Shown here piece after piece: positions 1-6,868 of a stretch of DNA of 10,801 bases. The position numbers and the translations under genes were made by a program. The notes below the pieces were generated by a model. That model was not told the origin of the DNA. It searched no databases and saw only the letters and a program-made list of their open reading frames with translations. The DNA comes from Saprospiraceae bacterium UBA7687 (GTDB lineage Bacteria; Bacteroidota; Bacteroidia; Chitinophagales; Saprospiraceae). The stretch is taken from NCBI GenBank assembly GCA_002482845.1, contig DLGT01000094.1, forward strand, positions 54,315 through 65,115, read 5' to 3'. Every line of letters begins with the position of its first letter. The first letter of the stretch is position 1.

Positions 1-51
1 TAGACCAGAATGTTCCAGCCACTTCCCTACCTCATAGCGCTTCATGTTCAT
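1..51 (-). CDS. Partial reading frame running off the left edge, unknown
   Basis: On the minus strand an ATG at 51 opens a frame that stays open for 17 codons to the window edge and reads MNMKRYEVGKWLEHSGL; a second in-frame ATG lies two codons later. Its start lies inside the end of the frame at 32-175, so the two overlap as translationally coupled genes often do. The residue mix is ordinary for a soluble protein. I do not recognise the family, and 17 codons are too few to exclude chance. Confidence 0.25.
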   Translation of the reverse strand, partial: MNMKRYEVGKWLEHSGL

Positions 52-175
52 AGAGTACGCTCCACTCAATCCCTTCCCAATTGTACACTATGCTCATGAA
101 CGCTATTTTTGCCTTCCCGCTAAGTGGCTTTGTCGCAGTTACATAGTATCTACCATATAGACAAGTACCGTTACA
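32..175 (-). pseudogene. Coding-like minus-strand fragment, unknown family
   Basis: Between stops at 176-178 and 32-34 the minus strand is open for about 47 codons. Its middle and end read as believable protein, with KPLSGKAKIAFMS and then NWEGIEWSVLYEHEAL before the TGA. The only in-frame ATG is late (the M of AFMS, leaving 21 residues), so this looks like the C-terminal part of a gene whose front has decayed or shifted frame. Upstream, all three frames are stopped repeatedly. The following frame (1-51) starts inside its last codons. Function unknown; the call rests on amino-acid plausibility only. Confidence 0.3.
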
Positions 176-217
176 CTATATGTGCCATATTCCTTGTCAT
201 TATGTTAGATACTATGT
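141..217. repeat. Nested inverted repeat
   Basis: ACATAGTATCTA (141-152) is the exact reverse complement of TAGATACTATGT (206-217). Inside the 53-nt loop a second exact pair, GACAAG (160-165) and CTTGTC (193-198), nests in register, so the whole could fold as one broken hairpin. It lies across the upstream end of the minus-strand fragment at 32-175. Role unknown. Confidence 0.4.
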
Positions 218-469
218 GTATATCAGCTTACATTCTGGCGGCTATGGCTGGCAGTATTTTCACTGCTTCCTGTATCTGTGCCATTGCATCCACATCATGT
301 ATCCTTTCAGGAGCATTACATTTACATCATGAGTCTGCATGGCACATCTACCGCAGCTCATTTTATTTGTTTTGGTGGCGGCCATGTGGGTGCACCTAGT
401 ACGTACAACCACATTCGTACCTCACATTACTCCTGTACGCACTATCTGCACCGCCGCCACTAAAATCTT
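176..469. other. Gene-free or decayed stretch with short minus-strand frames
   Basis: No convincing gene on either strand. The + strand frames are rich in His, Cys, Ser and Ile and look like shadows. On the minus strand short frames succeed one another, for example 385-260 (41 codons, containing MSCGRCAM and ending WHRYRKQ) and 326-228 (ending IQEAVKILPAIAARM). They overlap in different frames, as in either a frameshifted old gene or a string of tiny coupled genes. A 12-bp inverted repeat lies at 141-152/206-217. At 414-434 there is a partial third copy of the 3' part of the repeat at 470-595. Confidence 0.35.
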
Positions 470-595
470 CTTCCTGATATTACCACCTCTGGTGGTATGT
501 TTTTTATGGCATGGTCAGGCTCAGGGCTGTATAACCTGATTCCCAGTGTTCGTACCTCACAAACTCCTTAACCGAGCCTAAAGGCATCGGAAAAA
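470..595. repeat. Direct repeat A, copy 1
   Basis: Positions 470-565 match 1490-1585 at 92 of 96 bases (differences at 508, 527, 541 and 545). After a divergent patch the match resumes at the same 1020-base offset (AAGGCATCGG at 581-590 against AAGACATCGG). The repeat contains a perfect 7-bp palindromic hairpin with a T-run (see 481-505). It also holds three short arms, CCTGA (473-477), TCAGG (515-519) and CCTGA (535-539), where the TCAGG can pair with either CCTGA. A minus-strand reading of the block is open in both copies, but the base changes are half synonymous and half not, so coding is not supported. The two copies bracket the gene at 724-1368. Confidence 0.85.
481..505 (+). terminator. 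Terminator-like hairpin in repeat A, copy 1
   Basis: TACCACC (481-487) and GGTGGTA (491-497) form a perfect 7-bp stem with a TCT loop, followed after TG by six T. This is the shape of an intrinsic terminator for + strand transcripts. No + strand gene is seen upstream, so it may instead end an RNA or be a structural part of the repeat. Confidence 0.45.
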
Positions 596-645
596 TCTCT
601 TTAATTATTGGATATTCGTTTCTCTAGGATTTTTATAAGTTATAC

Positions 646-676
646 TTTCAGTATTTAAAAATCGCCTCTATATTTG
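646..676 (+). promoter_or_regulatory. Bacteroidota-type promoter for the gene at 724
   Basis: TATATTTG (669-676) is a full match to the TAnnTTTG -7 element. TTTC (646-649), one base off the TTTG -33 element, lies exactly 19 bp upstream, the usual spacing. The predicted transcript would start near 683, giving a leader of about 40 nt before the ATG at 724. Confidence 0.6.
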
Positions 677-723
677 CGGATGTATTTAATAAATTACCGA
701 ATAAACAAATAATCTCACATCAC

Positions 724-1368
724 ATGCTAACCTTGTACAAGCCATTTCTTTATTTAAACGAAGAAGAGTTTAAATTTTTCGGAGTATATTTACCTGATGA
801 CTTTTGGGAATGTGATAATATTTACTTAGAATATAAAAGTCTATTTATTGATAAATTACATCATTCTGCTGATAAAATGCTTGAAAATTATCTGAGAGCG
901 GAGATTGATTATGAGATTTACAAAATAATTACAGATTTTCATGACAAAGAACATATGAATGAGTTGTTACAAGAGATTATTCAGCCCGTAGTTACAATCT
1001 TTAATAAATCTTTTAAAAATATTATTCTCTCAAATTTTAATGAAGCCACCGATATATATAATTGGACTGATGGAAAAGTTCATAGTGTTATTGATTTCTT
1101 AGATGAAACAGAAATTATCTTTGGCCTAATCTCAAATTTCACAGACAGACTTAAAGTATTACAAAATAAGGGTAATATTTTTGCATATTATGATGAATTA
1201 TTTAATGGTGAAGATAATGTCATTGTATCCGATACATCTAATAAGGATTATAATGAAATGATAGCATCCTTCTTTGATGTTAAATTTACAACATTTGAGT
1301 TTTTTAGATTTGTTGAAGATATTGCTTTCGATGATTTAATGGATTTATGTAATTATTTAGAAAACTAA
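724..1368 (+). CDS. Acidic hypothetical protein, 214 aa
   Basis: A solitary gene starting at ATG 724 behind a good promoter (646-676) and ending in TAA. The product is soluble, with no signal peptide or membrane segment. It is strongly acidic, rich in Asp, Glu, Phe, Tyr and Ile, and probably mostly alpha-helical. It ends in an acidic run, FDDLMDLCNYLEN. I recognise no domain and no catalytic motif. Small acidic single-gene proteins between repeats are often immunity proteins of polymorphic toxins or other island cargo, but no toxin gene is visible beside it, so that is only a guess. Both flanks carry the same 126-bp repeat (470-595 and 1490-1615), so repeat and gene together look like a cassette. 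The start is chosen because the next in-frame ATG is deep in the gene and the promoter spacing fits. Confidence 0.8.
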   Translation: MLTLYKPFLYLNEEEFKFFGVYLPDDFWECDNIYLEYKSLFIDKLHHSADKMLENYLRAEIDYEIYKIITDFHDKEHMNELLQEIIQPVVTIFNKSFKNIILSNFNEATDIYNWTDGKVHSVIDFLDETEIIFGLISNFTDRLKVLQNKGNIFAYYDELFNGEDNVIVSDTSNKDYNEMIASFFDVKFTTFEFFRFVEDIAFDDLMDLCNYLEN

Positions 1369-1489
1369 AATTAATTATTGAATAATGGTCATAGAACTAT
1401 AAACCCGTGATTTTTGAAAACCACCATTTAATCAAAATATTTTTTTATATTATTTTCATTATAACATAAATACCAAAATTTGCTCTAGA
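1369..1489. other. Short intergenic, nothing clear
   Basis: AT-rich spacer between the 214-aa gene and repeat A copy 2. A weak 6-bp pair (AATGGT near 1383 with ACCATT near 1424) precedes a T-rich run at about 1440-1446 and might end the transcript, but its 35-40 nt loop makes this doubtful. Confidence 0.3.
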
Positions 1490-1615
1490 CTTCCTGATAT
1501 TACCACCTCTGGTGGTATGTTTTTTATAGCATGGTCAGGCTCAGGGATGTATAACCTGATACCCTGTGTTCGTACCTCACAAACTTGTATCCAGTACTGG
1601 AAGACATCGGAGAAA
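1490..1615. repeat. Direct repeat A, copy 2
   Basis: Second copy of the block at 470-595, offset by exactly 1020 bases, with four mismatches in the 96-bp core and a conserved tail AAGACATCGG at 1601-1610. The palindromic hairpin and T-run are fully conserved, as is the alternative pairing of TCAGG with the two CCTGA arms. It lies about 250 bp before the chaperone operon. A minus-strand open frame (1680-1459) crosses it, but I consider that frame a by-product. Confidence 0.85.
1501..1525 (+). terminator. Terminator-like hairpin in repeat A, copy 2
   Basis: Identical to the hairpin at 481-505: TACCACC, TCT loop, GGTGGTA, then TG and six T. Here it lies 132 bp downstream of the 214-aa gene and could terminate that transcript, insulating the operon starting at 1864. 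Confidence 0.5.
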
Positions 1616-1688
1616 AATACATTTGCCACCATTAAATTCCTGAGAACATAAAAAATTACTCTATTTGTAATTAATTTCAAATTTTATT

Positions 1689-1718
1689 ATTGTATTTTTA
1701 AAATCTTATATACTTTTG
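1689..1718 (+). promoter_or_regulatory. Candidate promoter of the chaperone operon
   Basis: TACTTTTG (1711-1718) matches TAnnTTTG in full, with ATTG (1689-1692), one base off TTTG, 18 bp upstream. It would give a leader of about 140 nt before the ATG at 1864. No other full TAnnTTTG match was noticed between repeat A and the operon. A TATAAT at 1813-1818 is less likely in this phylum. Confidence 0.4.
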
Positions 1719-1863
1719 TTACTCTTAGAAGGGTTAAACAAAAATTAATAGAATAAATCACTTTATATGTCTTTTATAAAACACGAGGTCTATATTTTAT
1801 TCTATCCTATGGTATAATTTCTAAAAGTATTTATTCAATAAACTATATTCTAAAGAAAAGAAA

Positions 1864-3471
1864 ATGCAGTACATCAACCCAATTGAAATATTAGGATTGT
1901 CAAATGCCACAGAAGCACTAAGCATTGATAATGAAATTGTAAAAAAATCAAAGCGAAAATTATTTGCTGATATTGATCTATCAGATAATGGACATTTTGA
2001 TTACCACGGTCTTCATTTAACAAAAGGGGACTGCGAAAAAGTAATTGACGAACTTTCAATCAACGACATCAAAGAGTTCTATTTATATCTTGCAAACAAT
2101 AAAAACCTCAATATTTTCTTAATAAATGGTAGCGATGATATCTTTTTTAATTTCAAACAAGATAGTATTTTCACGCTACCTGAGTTTGTGAAATTTATAA
2201 GTCCATATTTTGCACCAAAATTTGACAAGGCATTATTAAATGCATTTGAAAGTGAAGATATTGAGCAAACAAAAGCCATATTAAACACTTCTTTTTTAAT
2301 ATCACAAAGTGATATTAACATGGCATACAAAAGTGTTTCAAATAATATCCAAAATAAAATATCAGAAATTGATAAAATTACACAGGATATTAAAAACGAA
2401 GAAAGTGTTTATGACGAAGACGATATTAGCGAAGTAGTAGAAAATGTAATTGAGAAATTTCCATCTGATGTAATAAATTTATTACCCCAATATTTTCAAA
2501 GTCAAATTTTGAAAATCGCCAGATCAATAAATAATTTACAGGTATCAATATGGGATGTATTTGATAACACGCAAGTTCCATATGATCTGCTTTACCATCT
2601 TTTAACACTAAATATTGGAGGATTAGACAAACCGACTTTCGAAAATAACTTCAAAATTGTAAAAAAGAAAAATGAAGAAAGAATTCTTCAAGCTAAAAAT
2701 GCTCCCGTTCTACTTAAGTGGGCAAATGTACTTTTGCAATTAAGGAAGATTATAACAGATGTGGAAAATAAAAGTTTAACATCTATTGAAGCCTTTAATA
2801 ACACCATAAGTTTATTTGAAATAAGCGAACTTAATTCGCTGCCAGAGTTTGCAAATGAGATTAGAATTCAAATTGGGTACTCAATTAGAAGTTTATCAAT
2901 TTCTATTTGGAATATTTATAATGATATTGTAGTCTCAATAAAAATTATGAATATTGCTTTGCAAATAAATACAGATGATGAAGTCATAGCTAAATTAAAA
3001 CAAGACTTAGTTGAACTCCATGAACTAGAAAAAAAATATAATGGTGTTTTAGTCTGTTATTTCTGTAAAAAAAATAGTCCTGAAGATAATTCAAGTATAC
3101 ACAAAACCATATATAAAGAATCATATAGAAGTTTTATTGGTAGAAGAGTTGAGTTCTCATATGTTGATGTTAATATACCACGTTGTAAATATTGTAAGAA
3201 AGTCCATTTAAAAGGAAATATTCAATATAAATTATACTTTTTTGGATTTATTGCTTTGGGTGTTTTTATTGGATTCCATACAAACGGAAGCCATTTTATC
3301 ATTGGTGGTTTAATTGGTAGCTTATTTGGGTGGTTCATTGGAAACACTATGCACGGCAGAATTACTGGAAGAGAAGGAGTAAAGGACGATTCAGAATCAA
3401 CATTAAAAAAACATCCAATTTTAAGCGAAAGAATAAATAATGGCTGGACATTTACAAAACCAACTGCTTAG
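1864..3471 (+). CDS. J-like membrane-anchored zinc-ribbon protein
   Basis: First gene of the five-gene operon, 535 aa. The N-terminus (NPIEILGLS at residues 5-13) has the pattern of helix I of J domains (NPYEILGL and the like), followed by a basic helix (KKSKRKL). The HPD tripeptide that triggers Hsp70 ATPase is absent; the region where it would lie instead reads NGHFDYHGL. The middle (about 150-395) is long, helical and acidic, possibly a TPR-like or coiled scaffold. Two CxxC knuckles, C398/C401 and C441/C444, form a likely zinc ribbon. Two glycine-rich hydrophobic helices (about 457-471 and 478-493) should anchor it in the membrane. Together with the Hsp70 gene 425 bp downstream, this suggests a dedicated co-chaperone that recruits Hsp70 to the membrane. 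J-like identity is inferred from helix I and context. The ATG at 1864 has an A-rich leader (AAAGAAAAGAAA). Confidence 0.7.
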   Translation: MQYINPIEILGLSNATEALSIDNEIVKKSKRKLFADIDLSDNGHFDYHGLHLTKGDCEKVIDELSINDIKEFYLYLANNKNLNIFLINGSDDIFFNFKQDSIFTLPEFVKFISPYFAPKFDKALLNAFESEDIEQTKAILNTSFLISQSDINMAYKSVSNNIQNKISEIDKITQDIKNEESVYDEDDISEVVENVIEKFPSDVINLLPQYFQSQILKIARSINNLQVSIWDVFDNTQVPYDLLYHLLTLNIGGLDKPTFENNFKIVKKKNEERILQAKNAPVLLKWANVLLQLRKIITDVENKSLTSIEAFNNTISLFEISELNSLPEFANEIRIQIGYSIRSLSISIWNIYNDIVVSIKIMNIALQINTDDEVIAKLKQDLVELHELEKKYNGVLVCYFCKKNSPEDNSSIHKTIYKESYRSFIGRRVEFSYVDVNIPRCKYCKKVHLKGNIQYKLYFFGFIALGVFIGFHTNGSHFIIGGLIGSLFGWFIGNTMHGRITGREGVKDDSESTLKKHPILSERINNGWTFTKPTA

Positions 3472-3495
3472 ATTAAAAAATAAAAATAAAAACAA

Positions 3496-3879
3496 ATGCA
3501 AGAAATAATAAAAGTATCTTACAAAGTAAAACAAGAATGGCTTGATACAATCAATCAAGTTTTTGAAATTGAAAAAAAAACTTCAAATATCAAAGAAGAA
3601 AACTCTATTCAAAGAAATATAAATAAACTTAAGGGACTTTTTGAAGAAGGTTTTTTTAGCGGAGGTGGTTTGTCTTATCATAACCCATTAGGAGAAAGTT
3701 ACGCCGATACTCGAACAGACTGCGAAGCAACTATTTCAGGCACAAGTGTTGAAAATCTTGAAATCATAGAAGTTATAAAACCTATTATATTTTATGCTTA
3801 TCAAGAAAATGATAAAACATTAAAAGTAATTGTACAGCCTGCGGTAGTTATTGTACAATCTAAAATCAATAATCAATAA
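3496..3879 (+). CDS. Small operon protein, possible GrpE-like factor
   Basis: Second operon gene, 127 aa, 24 bp after the J-like gene and 17 bp before the Hsp70 gene. The N-terminal half (residues 1-50) is a charged helix (KKTSNIKEENSIQRNINKLK). The second half is beta-rich, with FFSGGGLSYHNP and YADTRTDCEATISG, and closes with KTLKVIVQPAVVIVQSK. That overall plan, helix then beta domain ending in a hydrophobic A-x-V-x-V strand, recalls GrpE, whose E. coli form ends RTIRAAMVTVAKAKA. GrpE is the nucleotide-exchange factor of Hsp70, and this spot beside a dedicated Hsp70 would suit one. The similarity is short and the protein is well below the usual GrpE length of about 190 aa, so the function stays a hypothesis. 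Confidence 0.6.
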   Translation: MQEIIKVSYKVKQEWLDTINQVFEIEKKTSNIKEENSIQRNINKLKGLFEEGFFSGGGLSYHNPLGESYADTRTDCEATISGTSVENLEIIEVIKPIIFYAYQENDKTLKVIVQPAVVIVQSKINNQ

Positions 3880-3896
3880 AAGAAAATCATAAAAGA

Positions 3897-6386
3897 ATGG
3901 AAAATACAATTAATTACGGCATTGATTTAGGCACTACTAATAGTGCAATTGCAAAATTTGTGAAAGGCGAAGTTTTTATTTTTTCTAATCCACAAGATAT
4001 GGGCTCACGAACCCTTCCTTCCATAGTTGGTTACAAAAAAGATAAAATTCTAGTTGGAAAACAAGCAAGAGTTTTTGCTGAAAGAGAACCGGAAAATGTC
4101 AAAAGTGTTTTTAAAAGAAAAATGGGAACATCTGAAAGTTTTCCAGTAAAATCTTTAAATCAATCAAAAACACCAATTGAGCTTTCGGCACAAGTTCTAA
4201 AAGAATTAAAAACTTTTGTAAATACTGGAGACAATCTAGATGCAGTCGTAATCACAATTCCCGCATCATTTGATACGATACAATCAAATGCTACAAAGGA
4301 AGCAGGTATTCAGGCAGGGTTTAAACAAGTAGTTTTATTACAAGAACCAATTGCAGCAAGTTTGGCATATGCCAATATGAAGAAAGAAAGAGAAATGAAA
4401 GAAGGCCAATGGCTAGTTTATGATTTAGGCGGTGGAACTTTTGATGTCGCTCTAATAAAAATCAAAGATGGAGAAATGAAAGTTTTAGACCATGAGGGAG
4501 ATAACTTTCTAGGCGGTGCTGACTTTGATAATTTGATAGTTGAAAAACTTATTATTCCAAAACTTAATCAAAACTATAAATTTTCTGATTTAGAAGATAA
4601 AATGAAAAGTGCTTCGGGCAAATTAAATGCTGTTTACCTAAAACTTTTACGCTTGTCAGAAGATGCAAAAATTATACTGTCAGCAAAAACATCCGCAGAA
4701 ATTGAAGTTTCGGGTTTTGAAGATGAAGATGGCAATGATGTTGATATAGAAATAGTAATAACACGCTCTGAATTTAATGAACTTATAAAGGCAAATATTG
4801 ATGGAACGATTGAAATGATTAAACAAATTATCACAAGAAATTCTCTTAAAGCAATTGATCTACAATTTACTCTGATGGTAGGCGGTTCAACCTATATACC
4901 TTATGTTCGAACCAGAGTTGAAGAAGTTTTACAAATTCCAGTAAATTGCGAAATTGACCCAACTACAGCAGTTGCAATAGGTGCAGCGTATTATTCAGCA
5001 ACTAAGCCAAAAGAAATTGATATAACAGGTACTAAAGTAAAGACAAGTATTTCAATAAAAACGGCTTATAACAAGGCATCAAAAGAAAAAGATGAATTAT
5101 TTTCCGCTAGAATAACAGGAAATACTGATGGCCTTTCATACAGAATTACAAGACAAGACGGTGGTTTTGATAGCGGCATTAAAAAACTTTTAGAAAGAAT
5201 TAGCGAAGATCTACCATTAGTAGATGGTGCATTTAATTTCTTTTCTCTTGTAGTTTACGATAATCAGAATAACATAATAGAAACAGACATTGAGCCAATT
5301 GGAATCAATAGTGGCTTTGGGATTAGCGGACAGCCTATTCCTGAAGACATTTGTTTAGAAGTGGATGATTATGATAACCCAGGCGAAACAAGGTTGGTTT
5401 TAGTCTTCCAGAAAAATACAATTTTACCAACAAAAAAGACATTAACATTTCCATTAAATAAATCTGTATTAAAAGGAAGTATTGATGAAGTAATTAGAGT
5501 AAATGTCTTAGAAGGAACACATCTTGCATTACCCGAAGCTAATAAACCAATAGGAATTATGGAAATCACAGGTAGTATGCTTAAAAGAGATGTATCTAAA
5601 GGGTCAGATATTGAGATTAACATTACTATGACAGAAACTAGAGATTTAAGTGTTTCAGCTTATTTAAGTATGCTTGATCAAGAATTTAAAGAAATTTTTA
5701 ATCCAAAAGTTAGAGTTACATCAGTGAATTATTTAAAAGAACAAGTTGAAGATTTGTCAGACAAGTTAGAATTGGAAATACAAGAAGCTACAGATAAAGA
5801 AGATTTTGAAACAGCAGGAGCTTTGAGTAAACTTAAAAAAGAAATGGACATTGTAAGCGAAGAAACTGAAAGCCTAACAAGCGATGATGTTACAGACAAG
5901 CGTTACCAATTAGAAGATAAGAAAAGAAAAATTGCACAAAAAATAGATAGTGCAACAAAAGACAAAAGAATTCAACAGGTTAAAGCATACTACTTTGAAG
6001 TCAAAAAAGAATGTGAAAAAATGTTGGATGAAAATGGTAATGACCACGAAAGAAAAACATTTAATGACATTGTTGCACAAGAAAGTGCAATTTTTGCAAC
6101 AAATAGCCCTTTAAAAATACAAGAGAAATCAGATGAAATCTTCTCCATAAATAGCAAAATTAGATGGAGAACACCAGGATTTTTGTCAAGTATTTTCCAA
6201 TGGTGCAAAAACAATCAAACTAGAATGAATGACCAAACACAAGCAAAGAGTTTAGTTGATGCAGGAAATTTTGCAATTGAAAACCAAAATTGGGAAAGAT
6301 TATCTGAAATAAATAGTGGCCTAATTAATTTGTTGCCTAAAGGGGCAGAAAAAGAAGCAACCACAAGAATTGGTTTTGGACTTTAA
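3897..6386 (+). CDS. Hsp70-family chaperone with long helical C-terminus
   Basis: An ATP-driven Hsp70 chaperone of 829 aa, against about 640 for housekeeping DnaK. The nucleotide-binding domain is complete. Phosphate-1 motif GIDLGTTNSA lies at residues 8-17, the ITIPASFD and QEPIAASLAY segments follow, phosphate-2 motif DLGGGTFDVA at 176-185, LMVGGSTYIPYVR near 326-338, and DPTTAVAIGAA ends the domain by about residue 370. The substrate-binding region (about 390-600) is beta-rich but diverged from DnaK. From about 611 to 710 a charged, heptad-rich stretch forms a coiled coil (KEQVEDLSDKLELEIQEA). A final helical tail (about 740-820) contains WRTPGFLSSIF and LLPKG. There is no EEVD-type end. 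It lies 17 bp after the 127-aa gene and 12 bp before the TerB gene. It is probably an operon-specific Hsp70, not the cell's DnaK. Confidence 0.93.
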   Translation: MENTINYGIDLGTTNSAIAKFVKGEVFIFSNPQDMGSRTLPSIVGYKKDKILVGKQARVFAEREPENVKSVFKRKMGTSESFPVKSLNQSKTPIELSAQVLKELKTFVNTGDNLDAVVITIPASFDTIQSNATKEAGIQAGFKQVVLLQEPIAASLAYANMKKEREMKEGQWLVYDLGGGTFDVALIKIKDGEMKVLDHEGDNFLGGADFDNLIVEKLIIPKLNQNYKFSDLEDKMKSASGKLNAVYLKLLRLSEDAKIILSAKTSAEIEVSGFEDEDGNDVDIEIVITRSEFNELIKANIDGTIEMIKQIITRNSLKAIDLQFTLMVGGSTYIPYVRTRVEEVLQIPVNCEIDPTTAVAIGAAYYSATKPKEIDITGTKVKTSISIKTAYNKASKEKDELFSARITGNTDGLSYRITRQDGGFDSGIKKLLERISEDLPLVDGAFNFFSLVVYDNQNNIIETDIEPIGINSGFGISGQPIPEDICLEVDDYDNPGETRLVLVFQKNTILPTKKTLTFPLNKSVLKGSIDEVIRVNVLEGTHLALPEANKPIGIMEITGSMLKRDVSKGSDIEINITMTETRDLSVSAYLSMLDQEFKEIFNPKVRVTSVNYLKEQVEDLSDKLELEIQEATDKEDFETAGALSKLKKEMDIVSEETESLTSDDVTDKRYQLEDKKRKIAQKIDSATKDKRIQQVKAYYFEVKKECEKMLDENGNDHERKTFNDIVAQESAIFATNSPLKIQEKSDEIFSINSKIRWRTPGFLSSIFQWCKNNQTRMNDQTQAKSLVDAGNFAIENQNWERLSEINSGLINLLPKGAEKEATTRIGFGL

Positions 6387-6398
6387 AAAATCACTAAA

Positions 6399-6857
6399 AT
6401 GAAAAATGTAGAATTTAAATCTTTCCTTTTTAAGTCAGCCGTTATGGCGATGGCTTGTGATGGCAACATTGCAGAAGAAGAAATATCAGAAATAAAAAAT
6501 ATGGTGGCCAACGAAATTTATTTTATGGGTTATGATTTTGAAGAATCGTTAAAAGACAACATTGAATATATTAAGATGAATGGTAAAGATGCCATTAATC
6601 AATACATACAAGAAATTTTAACGAACAACTTAAACGAACACCAAGAAATATTACTGATTGAAGTTATTTTAAGAATAATTCTGGCTGATTCAAAAGTTGA
6701 AGAAAGTGAATTGAAGTTTCTACAAATGGCAAAGTCAAAACTCAAAACAGACGAACAAACTTTAATTGTCAATTTTCCACAACATATTGATTATTTAATG
6801 GACTTCAATAATTACGGTCTACACGAAGAATTTACACAAGAGCTTTCATTCGATTAA
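6399..6857 (+). CDS. TerB-fold protein
   Basis: A protein of 152 aa, fourth in the operon. It shows the two symmetric acidic helix-loop motifs of the TerB (tellurite-resistance) fold: MACDGNIAEEEISEIK at about residues 18-33, and LADSKVEESELKFL at about 95-108. Both have the D-x-(K/N)-(V/I)-x-E-x-E pattern that binds metal in TerB. It has no signal peptide or membrane segment. TerB domains occur in tellurite and stress operons and in some anti-phage systems (the Shango system has a TerB-domain protein). They are thought to couple membrane complexes to cytosolic partners. Here the partner would be the Hsp70 (12 bp upstream) or the membrane protein (11 bp downstream). Assignment to the fold is firm; its role is inferred. 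Confidence 0.8.
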   Translation: MKNVEFKSFLFKSAVMAMACDGNIAEEEISEIKNMVANEIYFMGYDFEESLKDNIEYIKMNGKDAINQYIQEILTNNLNEHQEILLIEVILRIILADSKVEESELKFLQMAKSKLKTDEQTLIVNFPQHIDYLMDFNNYGLHEEFTQELSFD

Positions 6858-6868
6858 CGCATGAATTT

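Noticed and set aside
124..539. Three + strand open frames of 61-91 codons rich in His, Cys and Ile
   Set aside because: They start at GTG or internal ATG codons, overlap one another, and have composition typical of shadows; the minus strand reads more like protein here.
470..1615. Repeat A as a CRISPR array or insertion sequence
   Set aside because: Only two copies about a kilobase apart, no spacers of even length, and no transposase or clear terminal inverted repeats.
1459..1680. Minus-strand 73-codon frame across repeat A copy 2
   Set aside because: Only the repeat part is shared with copy 1, with as many amino-acid-changing as silent differences, and the frame ends differ; the palindrome better explains the conservation.
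1813..1818. TATAAT as a sigma-70 type -10 box for the operon
   Set aside because: In such AT-rich DNA it is expected by chance, and the other promoters in the window are of the TAnnTTTG type.
3897..6386. The Hsp70 as the housekeeping DnaK
   Set aside because: It is about 190 residues longer, has a diverged substrate-binding region and a coiled-coil tail, and sits with non-standard partners.
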